DNA of 64,000 bases from Liquidambar formosana (GCA_039720395.1 CM077820.1:13725848-13789847); one strand, 5' to 3'; shown: positions 24,136-35,037, counted from the stretch's first letter. Translations and numbers: made by a program. The notes: a model not told the origin generated them from the sequence alone.

Positions 24136-25682
24136 ATGTTACAAGAATTCTCTCTCTCAGCTATCATGATTTACCTTACTACCTAAAGTCTTGTTTCCTG
24201 TACTTTGGCATATATCCAGAAGACTATTCTATCAATTGTACGAGGCTAATTCGACTATGGATGGCCGAGGGTTTTATAAAAGAAAAGAAAGGAAAAACAT
24301 TAGAAGAGGTTGCACAAGACTACTTAACCCAGCTCATCCATAGAAGCATGGTTCAAGTGTCATGGGTAGATTTTGATGGAAAAGCTAGGTGCTGTAGAGT
24401 TCATGATCTAATGCGTGAAATTATCCTTTCAAAATCAGAGGATTTGAGTTTTTGTCGAGTTGTGGCTGAAAAGGACTCAAGTTTTGATAGAAAAACTCGA
24501 CGGATATCTATTCACAGCAGTGCAGATAATATTGCAGAGAGCATTTGTAATGCTCCAGTTCGTTCAGTTTTTCTCTTTGTGGTTGATAAATTGCCAAAGT
24601 CCCTAATAGCTACATTCATTGCAAATTTCAAGTTTTTGAAAGTATTAGATTTTGAATATGCTCCTCTAGATTATCTTCCTGAAGAAGTGGGAAATCTATT
24701 TCACTTGAGATATTTCAGTGTGAGAAATACAAAAGTAAAAATGCTTCCAAAGTCCATTGGTAGACTTTACAACCTCCAAACTTTGGATCTGAAACGATCA
24801 CTTGTGCATGAACTACCTATTGAGATCAATAAACTCTGCAATCTGCGATATCTTTTGGCCTACTATTTTGATGACAAATCTTGTCTTCATTTCAATTCCC
24901 GCCAAGGAATGAAGATGCAGGGAGGGATTGGGGGTTTAGAGGCCTTGCAGAAGCTGTTTTACGTGGAGGCAAATCATGGGATTGGTCTAATCACAGAATT
25001 GAGTAAGTTAAGGCAGTTGAGGAAGTTGGGCATTGTGAAACTGACAAGAGAACACGGGAGGGCTCTATGCGCATCCATTGTGGAAATGAAGCATCTTCAA
25101 TCTTTAGCGTTACATTCAATAAGTGCAGATGAGATTCTTGATATGCAACAGTTTCAATCTTGGCCTTCATCTCTTGAACGACTCTACCTGCAGGGCCCAT
25201 TAGCTAAGTTGCCAAACTGGATTACCAAACTACAAAATCTGGTGAGACTGGGTTTCTTTTGGACACGGTTAACAATCGACCCGCTAAAAGTCCTTCAAGC
25301 TCTGCCGAATCTATTGCAGCTTAGACTCTATCACGCATACGAAGGTGAACAATTGTATTTCGAGGAAGGTGGGTTTCAGAAACTCAAGGTGCTAGAATTG
25401 CAAAAATTTAACGGATTGAAGAGCGTGATCATAGACAGAGGTGCACTGCCCCTTCTTGGAAAGCTAGAGATTGGGCCTTGCCCACAACTTGAGACAGTGC
25501 CCTCTGGAATCCATCACTTGCGGAACCTTACAACTCTTTCCTTTGTTGATATGCCAAAAGAATTTACTCTTCAGATGAAACCAAACGGTGGCCAGCTTTA
25601 TTGGATTGTTGAGCATATACCAGCTGTCTTCATCCAATATGAGCGTGAAAGAGGAGGATATGACACCTACCCCCTTCGGTGA
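24136..25682 (+). CDS. CC-NBS-LRR resistance protein (RPM1-like), 3' exon, copy A
   Basis: This 514-codon exon is open from a splice acceptor to TGA 25680-25682. It encodes the end of an intracellular immune receptor of the CNL class. The RNBS-D motif CFLYFGIYPEDY is at about residue 19, with the winged-helix segment RLIRLWMAEGFI after it. The MHD-type switch motif appears as VHDLMREI (VHD, a common variant). From about residue 150 there are leucine-rich repeats (FLKVLDFE, HLRYFSVRNTKVKMLPKSIG, NLQTLDLK), ending with LPLLGKLEIGPCPQLETVPSG. The coiled-coil and P-loop NB-ARC portion should be in an upstream exon, but none lies in this window. Homologues with the same exon boundary are copies C (46456) and B (fragment). 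The exon may belong to a gene whose first exon lies more than 24 kb upstream, or to a truncated duplicate. Confidence 0.85.
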
Positions 25683-27507
25683 CTCAAAAGGCATTTGGCA
25701 AGGTGAGTTTTGGAGTGCCCCTATTGTTTTATCGAATTGACTAGTGCACCCCTCCAAACTCATATATCTGTTAGCATTTGAACATTTCCTTTTAATGCAA
25801 ACAAGTAAAGAAACTCGGGGTTTTTAATAAGTGGGTTGAGGCCTTAGAAACTTGGTTTCAATTATACTCTTTTGAAATTTCTTTCTTTTTCTTTAATCTT
25901 TTTAATCTTCTTTTATGTTTTCTTTCTCTGTTTCTGGTAAAGGAATTTTTCTAATATTAGTACTATTAAAAAATATTTACAATTTTTCTAGTTATTTAAT
26001 TAACAAATATTTCAATTTTGATGTATAGAAATAGAACGTTTGTAGTCGGAGAAAATAAGTGGACAGTAGCCATCAAAGTAATCAATGTTTCGTTAATAAA
26101 AGTCTCAATTCCTACTCGAGTCCTTCAACCGTGTTGAAGTGTTGGTCCTATTTTCATGTGAGATTTTATATTAACTTCCACTACTGAAGTTTGTTCATTC
26201 TAATGGATAAAAGGTGTCAGAAATCAAATTTGCACTCTAGGCCAATCAGTCTGAAATTTTATTTTTCCCTTTTATTTGTTTCATCTTCCTTATTATTACA
26301 CTCAATTATTCTGTAATTTGGTGATCTATTGCACTATCTTCCATATATAACAATAAAAATTTATTGTTGGGTTTTATCCTCTAGAAAAGATTGCACGAGG
26401 AAATCGATCTGTTGGAGCATTCAATCAATTGGGATGTATGTGGATAGATTTTCCGACATCAACTTGGTGATAGTGATTGTTGTTCTTGGTTTATGCTAAT
26501 TGTTTATTTCCTTGTTTTGATTTTTATTAATGTTCAATCTTTAAACGTGATTTGGTTTGTAATATGCATCATTGGTACCATTTGCTATATCAAAACATAT
26601 GGATCCTCTTTAATGTACTTTCTGATTTTCTCCTCCATGATTTTTAATTTTCTTCAACCGTGGTTTTAGTTGGGAAGTAGGGTTGTTCCTAGTTCCCACT
26701 CTGTGATATAATTCATGTAGTTGACCCTAACTACCTGATATTAAAATTTTGTTTTGTTGTGTTGTTTTAATTGGAGAGTATGAAGCTTGCAATGCTTTGT
26801 CATTTTCAGTCTATGTTTTATTAATGTTCTTATATAATGTTTCATGAAAAATAGCCAAAAATTCCACTGAAATAATATATTTCGAAAACACTTTGTTCTA
26901 CAAAGTTGTTCAAATAATATTTTCTAGTGGATAACGTTATCGGTTTTCATAAAAACCTTTTATATTTTTCATAAAACCCAGAGAAGTTTAGCTAGGCCCT
27001 GTAGCCTTTCTACAAGGGACTCGTATGAGGTTGAGGTTTACCGCTCCTATAGCCTACTACCGCATGAGCCAAAGACCTCTACATAGGGGGCTGCTATTGG
27101 CACCCAAGACTTGCTTTTTATCCCTCCTTATTTGAAACTTCTCAAGGTTTAATTTAATGAAAAACATAAATCGTTTTTATGAAAACTAGTCATGTTGTTT
27201 ATTAGAAATATCATTTTGAATGACTTTATAGAAATTTTTTTTTCCAAAATCTATTGTTTAAGTGGATTTTTTTAGCCATTTATAATATTTGGAAAAATTT
27301 TATACTTTAAATGACCAAAAGTCCATTTAAACAACAGATTTTGAAAAATTTATATTCTACAAAGTTGTTAAATTTTCAAAAGATCTATTTAAAAGATAGA
27401 TTTTGGAAAAAAAAAAAAAAAATTCTACAAAATTGTTCAAAATGATATTTTCTAACAAAAACTGCAACCAGTTTTCATGAAAATCTTTTTATGTTTTTTT
27501 ATAGAAC
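25683..27507. other. 3' flank of NLR copy A, partly duplicated
   Basis: 25690-25800 resembles the sequence after copy C (48270-48420). 26120-26830 resembles 44900-45340 and 56130-56560 ('gttcattctaatggat...gtcagaaatcaaa', 'gaagcttgcaatgctttgtcat'). 26880-27505 is a set of diverged direct and inverted repeats ('ttctacaaagttgttcaaataatattttcta' and its kin at 27195 inverted and 27421), perhaps nested foldback debris. No gene is seen. Confidence 0.6.
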
Positions 27508-27516
27508 CTTAAAAAA

Positions 27517-28234
27517 GGGTAGCGATATTGCCAGAGAACCTTTTGTTGGTTCCACAGCATCCTAATTTTTTTATGTTTTTATGGACAAGTTTACCCTTTT
27601 CGTCTTCCGTTCCCTTCTTCACTTTGTCTCCCTCCTTTCAACAATTCTTGCGAGTGAAACTAATAGGCAAAAAGATTAAGTGCTATTTTTACACATTTCA
27701 AAATTTTCCGCCTTATCACCCCCAAAAAAGTTAAAATTAAAAATTAAAAAGCCAACAAATAATGGAGTTTTTGATGGGTTGTCATGATGTACGAATTTAC
27801 TGAGAGGGGTTTTGGTAAGATCTGGGTTAGAGTTTAGAGGTTGTAATGGTGAAGCCAAAATAGTGAAAAAGATTCCTCCACAATCACGTTTAAAAATGAA
27901 ATTGGAGTTCAGCCATGACTCTAAAGAGACAAAGTTTGTTTGGATAAACTATAAAGAGAAAATAAAAAATAAAAAAAGAGGAATTTGTCGATGATATTTT
28001 TGGTGAATTTGGTTGGAAATATGGTTGTGAACCATAACCGGACAAAAGAGATGATAAAAGGGTTAACGAAGGTGATGATGTTGCCGTGATGAGTTTGTTT
28101 GGAGAAGAAAATTCACCCCACAGTCCACGACCTTTCGTAAGCTTTGGGCTTGAAAGGGCAAATTTGTCCATGAGATACAAAACTTTTACAATGCCGTAGA
28201 AACAACGTAAGTTTCTCTGGGAATATCGCTTGCC
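27517..28234. mobile_element. Mutator-type foldback element, 718 bp
   Basis: The left end GGGTAGCGATATTGCCAGAG is the inverted counterpart of the right end, which reads GGCAAGCGATATTCCCAGAG on the minus strand. Similarity continues for about 45 bp or more ('gttggttccacagcat' against 'gttgtttctacggcat'), and the arms share 'atggacaagtttaccctttt' type sequence. A perfect 9-bp duplication CTTAAAAAA flanks it (27508-27516 and 28235-28243). The minus-strand frame inside (28366-27890) has no motif. It is a different family from 10127-10665. Confidence 0.82.
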
Positions 28235-28469
28235 CTTAAAAAATTTAAAACAATGAGATAAAAAGCCAGTCTTCGATGCCAATAGAAGCCCTTCTATATG
28301 AAGGCCCTTTGATGCCCATTTTTGGAGAGCTGAGCCTTGAAGACTACTCAGCGTCACTAGACTCACTGCCAGTCCAAGTCTCTCTCTCCACTAAGCTCTA
28401 GCCTTTCTCTTGCCTCAAACTAGTACCCTCTTGTCATCTCATCACTTGAACAGGACCCCACTGTAGCTG
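28235..28469. other. Short host spacer
   Basis: Read on the minus strand this holds 'gctacagtggggtcctgttcaagtga' directly before the LTR element; see the possible exon remnant in the findings. Otherwise nothing recognisable. Confidence 0.35.
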
Positions 28470-28474
28470 CTCTC

Positions 28475-28963
28475 TGATGCAGATTGCATCAGCATACACA
28501 CCACGAGCTGTTGGACGTCTTACTGCTGAATCGGGATTCTAGTTTATTTAGATATTTTAGGAGTCTTTATTATTATTATTTAATTATTGCTTTTAATTTA
28601 ATTTGTTTCCTAGGTAGTTTGATATTTTCTTGTTCTAGTAGAACTAGGTTGTCTTGTTCTAGTAGAATTAGGTTTTCTTGTTCTAGTAAAACTAGGTTGT
28701 CTTGTTCTAGTAGAACTAGGTTTTTCTTATTAGTTCTCTATATAAAGGGATATAAGCCTTATGGCAAGTGTGTTAAGTTGATTATTTTGATTAATAATAT
28801 TGAGAGAGAGGTTCTCCTTTATTTTCTTACTTTCGTGTTCTTGAGAGAATATTGATTGTGGTTGCCTACTATCTGGCATTGTTCTTGCAACAATCAACAG
28901 ATTGGTGGACGCTTGTTTGTTTTTTGGTGAGCTAGTCTCGACCGCGTAATTTCCGCTACATCA
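28475..28963 (+). repeat. 5' LTR, 489 bp, with internal repeats
   Basis: 28624-28730 has four tandem copies of about 26 bp, 'cttgttctagtagaactaggtt', each with a TTCTAG/CTAGAA-type dyad. The TATA box (TATATAAAG) is at 28739-28747, directly after the repeats. The mate at 30001-30489 has the same structure. Confidence 0.9.
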
Positions 28964-28965
28964 GT

Positions 28966-28977
28966 TGGTATCAGAGC
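28966..28977 (+). promoter_or_regulatory. Primer-binding site, initiator tRNA-Met
   Basis: TGGTATCAGAGC follows the 5' LTR by two bases. This is the standard plant site complementary to the 3' end of initiator tRNA-Met. Confidence 0.9.
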
Positions 28978-28996
28978 CCAGTTCGTTCTTGTCGTC

Positions 28997-29926
28997 ATGC
29001 CAAGACGAGGAGGAGGACGTGCCGGAGGCCGTGAAGCCAATCTGGAGGACGTGTATTATCGCGAGGACATGGCCCGAATTAAACAAGAAATCAAAGATGA
29101 GGTACGTGCCCTATTCAAGAGTTATTGTCTTGAGCGGTGTCGTAGTCATCGACCTCCATCTCCGCGTTCTATGGACAAAGAGAGTGCTGAGGATGTTTTG
29201 GTTGAGGATGTTTGTGTTGAGGATGTTGTTGTAGAGAATGAAGATTTGAATGAAGTTAAAGAAGGTAAGAATTTTGAAGTCATGGAAAAATTTTCTTTAA
29301 ATAATTTTCATGATGCTGAAACTGAAAAATTAGTGGATTTTAATTCTCCACCTATTTTTGATGAGTATGATGATTATGATATTGAGCCACACATTATTGA
29401 AGATTTGGAAGGTCAAAAAGATGCTATAACCTGTGAGACACTTAATAAAAATTGTTCAAACAATAATTTTTATTGTCGTGTTAAACTACTTGGTGATTTT
29501 CAAGATGACAAAATTTTGGTCGTTGAAGAGTTGAAGCATTATGATTTTATTAGAGTTGACAATATTTGTTGTGCTGTTAATGCTCTATTGCTGAAGATTT
29601 TGAAAGAGATGAAGGGTGCAAAGAAAATTTTTTTTGTTATGAGATTTTGGGAAAATATATTTTGGAGGCAATTGAAACAAAAAAAGTTTTCAAAGTATTT
29701 ATTCAGTTGGATTGGTCGACATCAATACTTCTGTGAAGCCAACCCGCAGAGTTCGGGGACGAACTCTCTCCAAACAGGGGAGAATAGGGAGAATGATGCA
29801 AGGTGTGGAACGATCACTTTTGTGCAACCTGAACCATTGCGGATCAAGCACTCCATCTGCGATATCAATAGTTACAAGTGTGGTGGTAGTATTCGTAATC
29901 ATAGTTTGTTTGATGTCAAGCACTAG
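28997..29926 (+). CDS. Unknown 309-residue protein of the small LTR element
   Basis: A single open frame starts 20 bp after the primer site, at the position of gag. The N-terminus (MPRRGGGRAGGREANLED) resembles the start of plant gypsy Gag proteins. Then comes a short basic helix (ARIKQEIKDEVRALFKSYCL), a highly acidic stretch with repeated VEDV words (about residues 62-85), and a long region rich in D/E and N. The C-terminal part passes through a near copy of the element's own polypurine tract (29774-29795), so the last 50 residues are probably read through non-coding sequence. There is no capsid core motif or zinc knuckle that I can recognise. It may be a rearranged gag remnant; function is unknown. 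Confidence 0.45.
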   Translation: MPRRGGGRAGGREANLEDVYYREDMARIKQEIKDEVRALFKSYCLERCRSHRPPSPRSMDKESAEDVLVEDVCVEDVVVENEDLNEVKEGKNFEVMEKFSLNNFHDAETEKLVDFNSPPIFDEYDDYDIEPHIIEDLEGQKDAITCETLNKNCSNNNFYCRVKLLGDFQDDKILVVEELKHYDFIRVDNICCAVNALLLKILKEMKGAKKIFFVMRFWENIFWRQLKQKKFSKYLFSWIGRHQYFCEANPQSSGTNSLQTGENRENDARCGTITFVQPEPLRIKHSICDINSYKCGGSIRNHSLFDVKH

Positions 29927-29987
29927 GTTCCTTATCATGAAGATAGCTCAGAGGCTGAGGCTACGAATTCGAGGGCGAATTCTCTCC

Positions 29988-30000
29988 AAACAGGGGAGAA
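29988..30000 (+). promoter_or_regulatory. Polypurine tract
   Basis: AAACAGGGGAGAA abuts the 3' LTR start at 30001. A near-identical 'tctccaaacaggggagaat' also occurs about 210 bp upstream at 29768-29788. Confidence 0.8.
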
Positions 30001-30489
30001 TGATGCAGATTGCATCAGCATACACACCACGGGCTGTTGGACGTCTTACTGCTGAATCGGGATTCTAGTTTATTTAGATATTTTAGGAGTTTTTATTATT
30101 ATTATTTAATTATTGCTTTTAATTTAATTTGTTTCCTAGGTAGTTTGATATTTTCTTGTTCTAGTAGAACTAGGTTGTCTTGTTCTAGTAGAATTAGGTT
30201 TTCTTGTTCTAGTAAAACTAGGTTGTCTTGTTCTAGTAGAACTAGGTTTTTCTTATTAGTTCTCTATATAAAGGGATATAAGCCTTATGGCAAGTGTGTT
30301 AAGTTGATTATTTTGATTAATAATATTGAGAGAGAGGTTCTCCTTTATTTTCCTACTTTCATATTCTTGAGAGAATATTGATTGTGGTTGCCTACTATCT
30401 GACATTGTTCTTGCGACAATCAACAGATTGGTGGACGCTTGTTTGTTTTTTGGTGAGCTAGTCTCGACCGCGTAATTTCCGCTGCATCA
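30001..30489 (+). repeat. 3' LTR, 489 bp
   Basis: Equal in length to the 5' LTR; begins directly after the polypurine tract and is followed by the CTCTC target duplication. Confidence 0.9.
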
Positions 30490-31625
30490 CTCTCAAAGAT
30501 CACATTATCAACACCAACATTCTTCAATCCATTTTTTATTACGATGATCTTGGCTTTCTACTTAGCATCCTGTTTACACACACACACAGAAGCATGTGGA
30601 ACGAAAGAATTTGGACTTATTTGAATCTTCCTCTTGACTTGAAAAAAATATACGTACAGGTTTAGAACCGCGTTTGAATTTTCAAAGAAGGGAAAACTGT
30701 GAGGAACTGACTTTTACCTGGGTCCAACAAAGTTGGTCCAAAAATTACATCATGTAGCCACAAACAGTTTTGGGTCATATGCGTCAGAAATCATTACAGC
30801 ATCATACAACTATTTCTAAGGATAAACTTATAACCGATTACAACATCATACAACTATTTCTAAGAATAGACTCATAACCCTCGCGTAACGGGGAAAAAAA
30901 TGCCATTAGACCACAAGATCATTGATAATGTAGTTAAAACTATAGTGTTTTTAAGATCGAAATTACAGCTTCATTGCCAAATAAAAGGTTAAAAGAAAGG
31001 GGGGGTGGAAAGTAATGATATACTAAAGTACTGACTAAATTGTTGTAGTTGATCGACAGGACAGATAAGGAAAAAGAAAATTACTGAAGGGACCAACCTT
31101 TTTGTTCAAATTTCTTGCCCAACTAAGTGTAGCAATTGCCACGTCAATCTATTATGGATAATTATTCTCTTTGTAAAATTCTTCATCGATTGACCAAATT
31201 ACCATATCAATTGGACAAGTAAATTTGAGCGAACAAGTTAGACTACATGGCACTGCTCCAAGAAAAACTCTTGACCTTGATGACTTGAGATGGAGATGAC
31301 TTAACGAAAGGGTGGGGGTCTCATTATTCATTAATTCCAACTTTATCCGATATCCAAAAAATGTCAGGGGATCACAGAAATGTAGAGTTCATTGTAGAGA
31401 TATAGAGACAATCTAATGTTGTAATATACATCTCGCAAAAAAATTGAGGGCTTATTTGAAATTTGACATTGAACCTGCCCATACGAAGTAGGACCAAAGC
31501 CAGAAGAAGAGACTCCTCAAGAGAAAGTTTCGTTTTTATAATAGTATCTAAGTTAATAAAAGATCAATGGTATACGTAATGAGTGAAAAGGATGGTCTCC
31601 AGTGCACTGCGAGTTTTATTTCACA
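30490..31625. other. Host spacer, no clear gene
   Basis: A small CA-microsatellite lies at 30578-30589. A direct repeat of about 35 bp, 'ttacagcatcatacaactatttctaag', occurs at 30793 and again, diverged, at 30839. Nothing codes convincingly. NLR similarity begins around 31626. Confidence 0.45.
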
Positions 31626-31975
31626 AAATAAAAATGCTTCCAAAGTCTATAGGTAAACTACAGAATCTCCAAACTTTGGATCTGAAACAATCCCTTGTGC
31701 ATGAATTACCTATTGAGATCAATTTGGTCTGCAATCTGCAATATTCTCATGATAATTTCAACTCCTGTCAGGAAGTGAAAATAATGGAAGGAATTGGGTG
31801 TTTAGTAGCCTTGCAAAAGCATGGAGGCAAATCATCGGATGGGTCTAATTAATCACAGAATTGAGTAAGTTAAGGCAGTTGAGGAGATTAGGCATTAAGA
31901 AATTAACAAGAGAACAGGGGAGGGCTTTATGCGCATCCATTAAGAAGATGAACGACCATCTTCAATCTTGAGAGT
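31626..31975 (+). pseudogene. NLR leucine-rich-repeat fragment, copy B
   Basis: This fragment matches the LRR part of copies A and C. KMLPKSIGKLQNLQTLDLKQ and LVHELPIEIN are followed by VKIMEGIGCLVALQKH. After a stop at 31850 it continues with LSKLRQLRRLGI and LTREQGRALCASIKKMN. It starts abruptly, lacks the NB-ARC end, and has internal deletions compared with copy A (for example about 50 bp missing after ...EINLVCNL). It ends near 31975, where sequence like the 3' UTR of copy C follows. It cannot encode a receptor. Its downstream flank is split by the Tat element and resumes at 44653. Confidence 0.82.
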
Positions 31976-32309
31976 TGGCTTCAAATTGTTTACGTTTTAA
32001 ACATTTTGCTAGCATCTGTTGATATGGTAACAAATTGTTTACAATTTAAACATTAGCTTTTAATGCAAAAAAAAAGTACATAATTTGAATGTACAGTATT
32101 GCAAAGATAAAATGCTATAATTTTTTTTTTCTTCAAATGAAAAGACTTCTAATTCACAATTTTTCTTTATTGCATCTATACAAGATGCATGTCGTTGATC
32201 TATTGAAAGGTCCAGATTATTACATATAACCAAATTTTGCATACAAAATGATGTTGCATTATAAATTTTGATTTAGCACCGCTCCCATCATATATTATGT
32301 CTTTAAGTG
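31976..32309. other. 3' flank of NLR copy B
   Basis: 'taatgcaaaaaaaaagtacataatttgaat' (32051-) matches 48420-48455 after copy C. 'ataaattttgattt...catcatatattatgtctttaagtg' (32262-32309) matches 55903-55955. The flank is interrupted here by the Tat insertion. Confidence 0.75.
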
Positions 32310-33406
32310 TGTTGATACCCCAAAATGCCCAAGCCATGTCAAACCAACTATAGCTTGCTACGTGGAAAGTTGACTAATAAGGCTGACCCATGTCGCCACT
32401 ACAGATGCCTGGCTGGTGTCACCAGGTCAATCTTACATCAATGGCCATGTCGCCCACATTCTCCAATGTACCCCCGAGGGGAGCGTCCACCCCTCTCGAG
32501 GATGCCCCTCCCCGGAGGGACGCCCTCAATATCGAGGATGCCCATACTATCTCAATGTAGGTCGTCACGACCTCTTCGAGTCGGATGCCTGTCACATCGC
32601 GCGATGGGAGTCGAGGCCGGCGATCTACTCGATCCCCCTTGAAGTACCTCGAGGTACGATCCTAGTTCAATAGCTAGCCTGGGTCGAGGCAGGGCCCGGG
32701 GGGCTCGATTGCGAGCTTGACCTTCAAGCAAGGTCGCTCAACCTTAGCTTCTCTCAAATACTTGGGACATTTGGAGGATCTTGGTCTGGTGGATGGAGAG
32801 AAGGCTCTCTAAGAAGGTCGCACCCATGGCATCGGGAATTGCACCTCTATAGTCGATCTAGGGGACAGCTGGGAAGTGACATGACACAACAACAACCTCA
32901 AAAGATGATGGGACAGCTGACAGGTCAAACCCATACCTCGTACAGGCAAAAAGCCTTACAGGCATGGGTGTCAGCACCAGAACAGGGTATGGCAGCCGAC
33001 CTACCCAGGAGGGTCTGGGTCTGCTACCCCATTACCCTAGGTCTGCTACCACCTGCATCAAACAGCTGTCCCAGGTCTTTGGCACTATAAAAGGCCTCTC
33101 TTGGCCTCATTAACGGGGCATTCAATCCCCTCACCAACAACACTAACAACTAAGGAATCTCTTCCTTGATTCAGGGGATTCTCCCAAAAGGCTTCATTTG
33201 GACTGAAGTCTCTCCAAACGCGGGTCGCGCCCCACTAGGTCAACACTCTCTCCCTGCCTATCTCCCACTCCAAAAGCTACCCTAGATCGCTTCTCTCTCT
33301 CCTCTACCTGGATCCTTCCATCTGTCCCACCATCATACGTGGCTGACCTCCTCGAATACAACCCACGTGGGCTTCGTTGACTCCACGTCGCAATGACTCA
33401 CAAACA
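32310..33406 (+). repeat. 5' LTR of the Tat element, 1097 bp
   Basis: A TATA box (TATAAAAG) lies at 33086-33093 in 'ggcactataaaaggcctctc'. GC content is clearly higher than in the surrounding host DNA. Several 'cctcgagg' and 'tcgag' words occur. Apparent ORFs within it recur in the 3' LTR and are not genes. Confidence 0.93.
33086..33093 (+). promoter_or_regulatory. TATA box of the Tat 5' LTR
   Basis: TATAAAAG about 320 bp before the LTR end; the same box is at 44332-44339 in the 3' LTR. Confidence 0.7.
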
Positions 33407-33410
33407 TTTT

Positions 33411-33428
33411 TGGCGACTCCGCTGGGGA
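33411..33428 (+). promoter_or_regulatory. Primer-binding site of the Tat element
   Basis: TGGCGACTCCGCTGGGGA begins four bases after the 5' LTR. The tRNA is not identified here. Confidence 0.8.
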
Positions 33429-33438
33429 GGCAGCGTAC

Positions 33439-35033
33439 ATGATGGTGACGACTCGAGGAAGCACGCAGGCTGGAACTTCAAGGGCTCGAGCTGCCAACTT
33501 AAGAGCAGATAGCAATCATGAGGAATCTAGCGAGTCGGGACATGTAGCCCGATCCCGTCAAAGCCGCCAAAGTCGGCGATTTCACCAGTCTCGAGGATCT
33601 CAGTATCCTCCATTGGATGATCTCATTAATCAATGACACCCAAAACCAGATCCTGGAAGAGTTACGTTCTCAAAGGGAAAACCCACTAACAGGCGAACCT
33701 CGCCTTGAGGGCGAGGACCCTCCTCATGGGGTCAATCCTCAGGGAGGACCATCTATGGAAGCGTCGACCCAGGACGGGGCGGCCCATAATGGAAGGCAAC
33801 CCCCGCCAGGACCTACGCCGCCAGCACCCCCACCAGTTCAGAAGTTTGTTACCATCGAAGAAATGGAGAAAAGGATGGCGATGGAGTGGGCTAGGCTTAC
33901 TTTGCCACCTAGTGCCAGAGCTCGACATGAGGCCCCCATATCCACTCGAGTTGGCGAGTGCACCATATCCTCCAGGGTATACTCCTCCTCTAAAATTTCC
34001 TTTATTCAACGGGATAGATGGAAATGCACGAGAACATGTGGTGCGATTCCTTGATGCACTAGGACCTTATTGATCTGATGAGAACTTGCGACTTCGTGAG
34101 TTCTCAAAATCGCTCACCGTCGACGCTTACTCTTGGTACTCCAATCTTGCCCCAGAATCCATACCGACTTGGGATGCAATGGTTCTTGCTTTCCACGGTA
34201 AGTTCTTTTATGTGGAGGAGCGGCTCACTATCATCACTTTGAGCCAAGAAAGACAAAAGAAAGATGAGGATCCTGTCGAGTTCATCAAAAGATTCAGGAA
34301 AAAGGCGATGCGGTGCCATGACCCAATCACTGAAGAAAATTTGGTAAAAGTATGCCTAAATGGTTTGCTTCCATCGTACAGGTTGCATCTCGAAAATTCA
34401 AACCTTGGGTCATTCTCCCGCCTCTGTGAGGAAGCTAAAAATACTCATTGCAGCAAACAGGAGGAACTCGCTAGAAGTGCTCCTAGGTCGGACTGGAGAA
34501 ATCCAAAACGAAGCTCAGCACCAACTACAGCGGCTGCTGAGACAAAGCGCCCTAAGAAGGATGAATCCTCCAAGAAGGCAAAAGAGGTTGAGGAACCCCC
34601 ACCTTTTCCTTATCCTATGGACGAGGTACTGACAGTACTCGATGGATGGGTCAGAGACCATATTATTCGTCTCCCTCCGGTTGCGGTTCGACCTACTGCA
34701 ACTGACAGAGCTCGACCCAACTATTGTGCTTATCACCGGTTCAACAAGCACGCTACTGCAGATTGCTGGGCTCTCCGTAGATTCTTTGACAAAAAACTTA
34801 AAAATGGCGACCTAGAAGTTGCCCCACCTCGAGATATCGATGCAGATCCGTTTCCCACACATAATAGGGCGGGGCAAGCCATGACAGCTGCATACCTCGA
34901 CCTCTGTGGTGACGAAGAAGCGAGCCAAGGCGAGTACGACTCTATGGCTGAGAAGCTCCAGGATCATGCAAAGTTCAAGGCTTTCTACGATCAAATAGGG
35001 TTTTTCACAACCCTTACGATTCGAGGCGACTAA
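33439..35033 (+). pseudogene. gag: Tat gag, frameshifted
   Basis: Gag, the particle protein, starts at about ATG 33439 (MMVTTRGSTQAGTSRARAAN). Near 33620 the reading moves to a second frame (MISLINDTQNQILEELRSQ), which continues through a proline-rich linker. Near 33940 it moves to a third frame, which carries PLKFPLFNGIDGNAREHVVR. A stop at 34071-34073 interrupts this, and then comes the capsid-like core LREFSKSLTVDAYSWYSNL and VEFIKRFRKKAMRC. The C-terminus has NYCAYHRFNKHATADCWAL, a zinc-binding-like CX2H...H/C segment of this lineage, and ends at TAA 35031-35033. Two frameshifts and one stop make it inactive. Protease follows within a few bases in another frame. Confidence 0.85.
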
Positions 35034-35037
35034 GGCC

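Larger units (their letters stand above)
28475..30489 (+). mobile_element. Small non-autonomous LTR retrotransposon, 2015 bp
   Basis: Two 489-bp LTRs (28475-28963 and 30001-30489) begin TGATGCAG and end CATCA. They differ at about 8 positions by hand count. The 5-bp target duplication CTCTC is perfect (28470-28474 and 30490-30494). A tRNA-Met primer-binding site and a polypurine tract are in place. The 1-kb interior has one ORF and no RT or integrase, so the element depends on a relative. By size it lies between TRIMs and small LARD/TR-GAG elements. The insertion is fairly recent. Confidence 0.92.

Noticed and set aside
27890..28366. 158-codon minus-strand ORF
   Set aside because: It runs across the foldback element boundary at 28234, so it cannot be an ancestral gene; no motif.
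32325..33090. ORFs within the Tat 5' LTR and the same ones at 43571-44336
   Set aside because: They recur because the LTR is duplicated; frames overlap and no motif is present.
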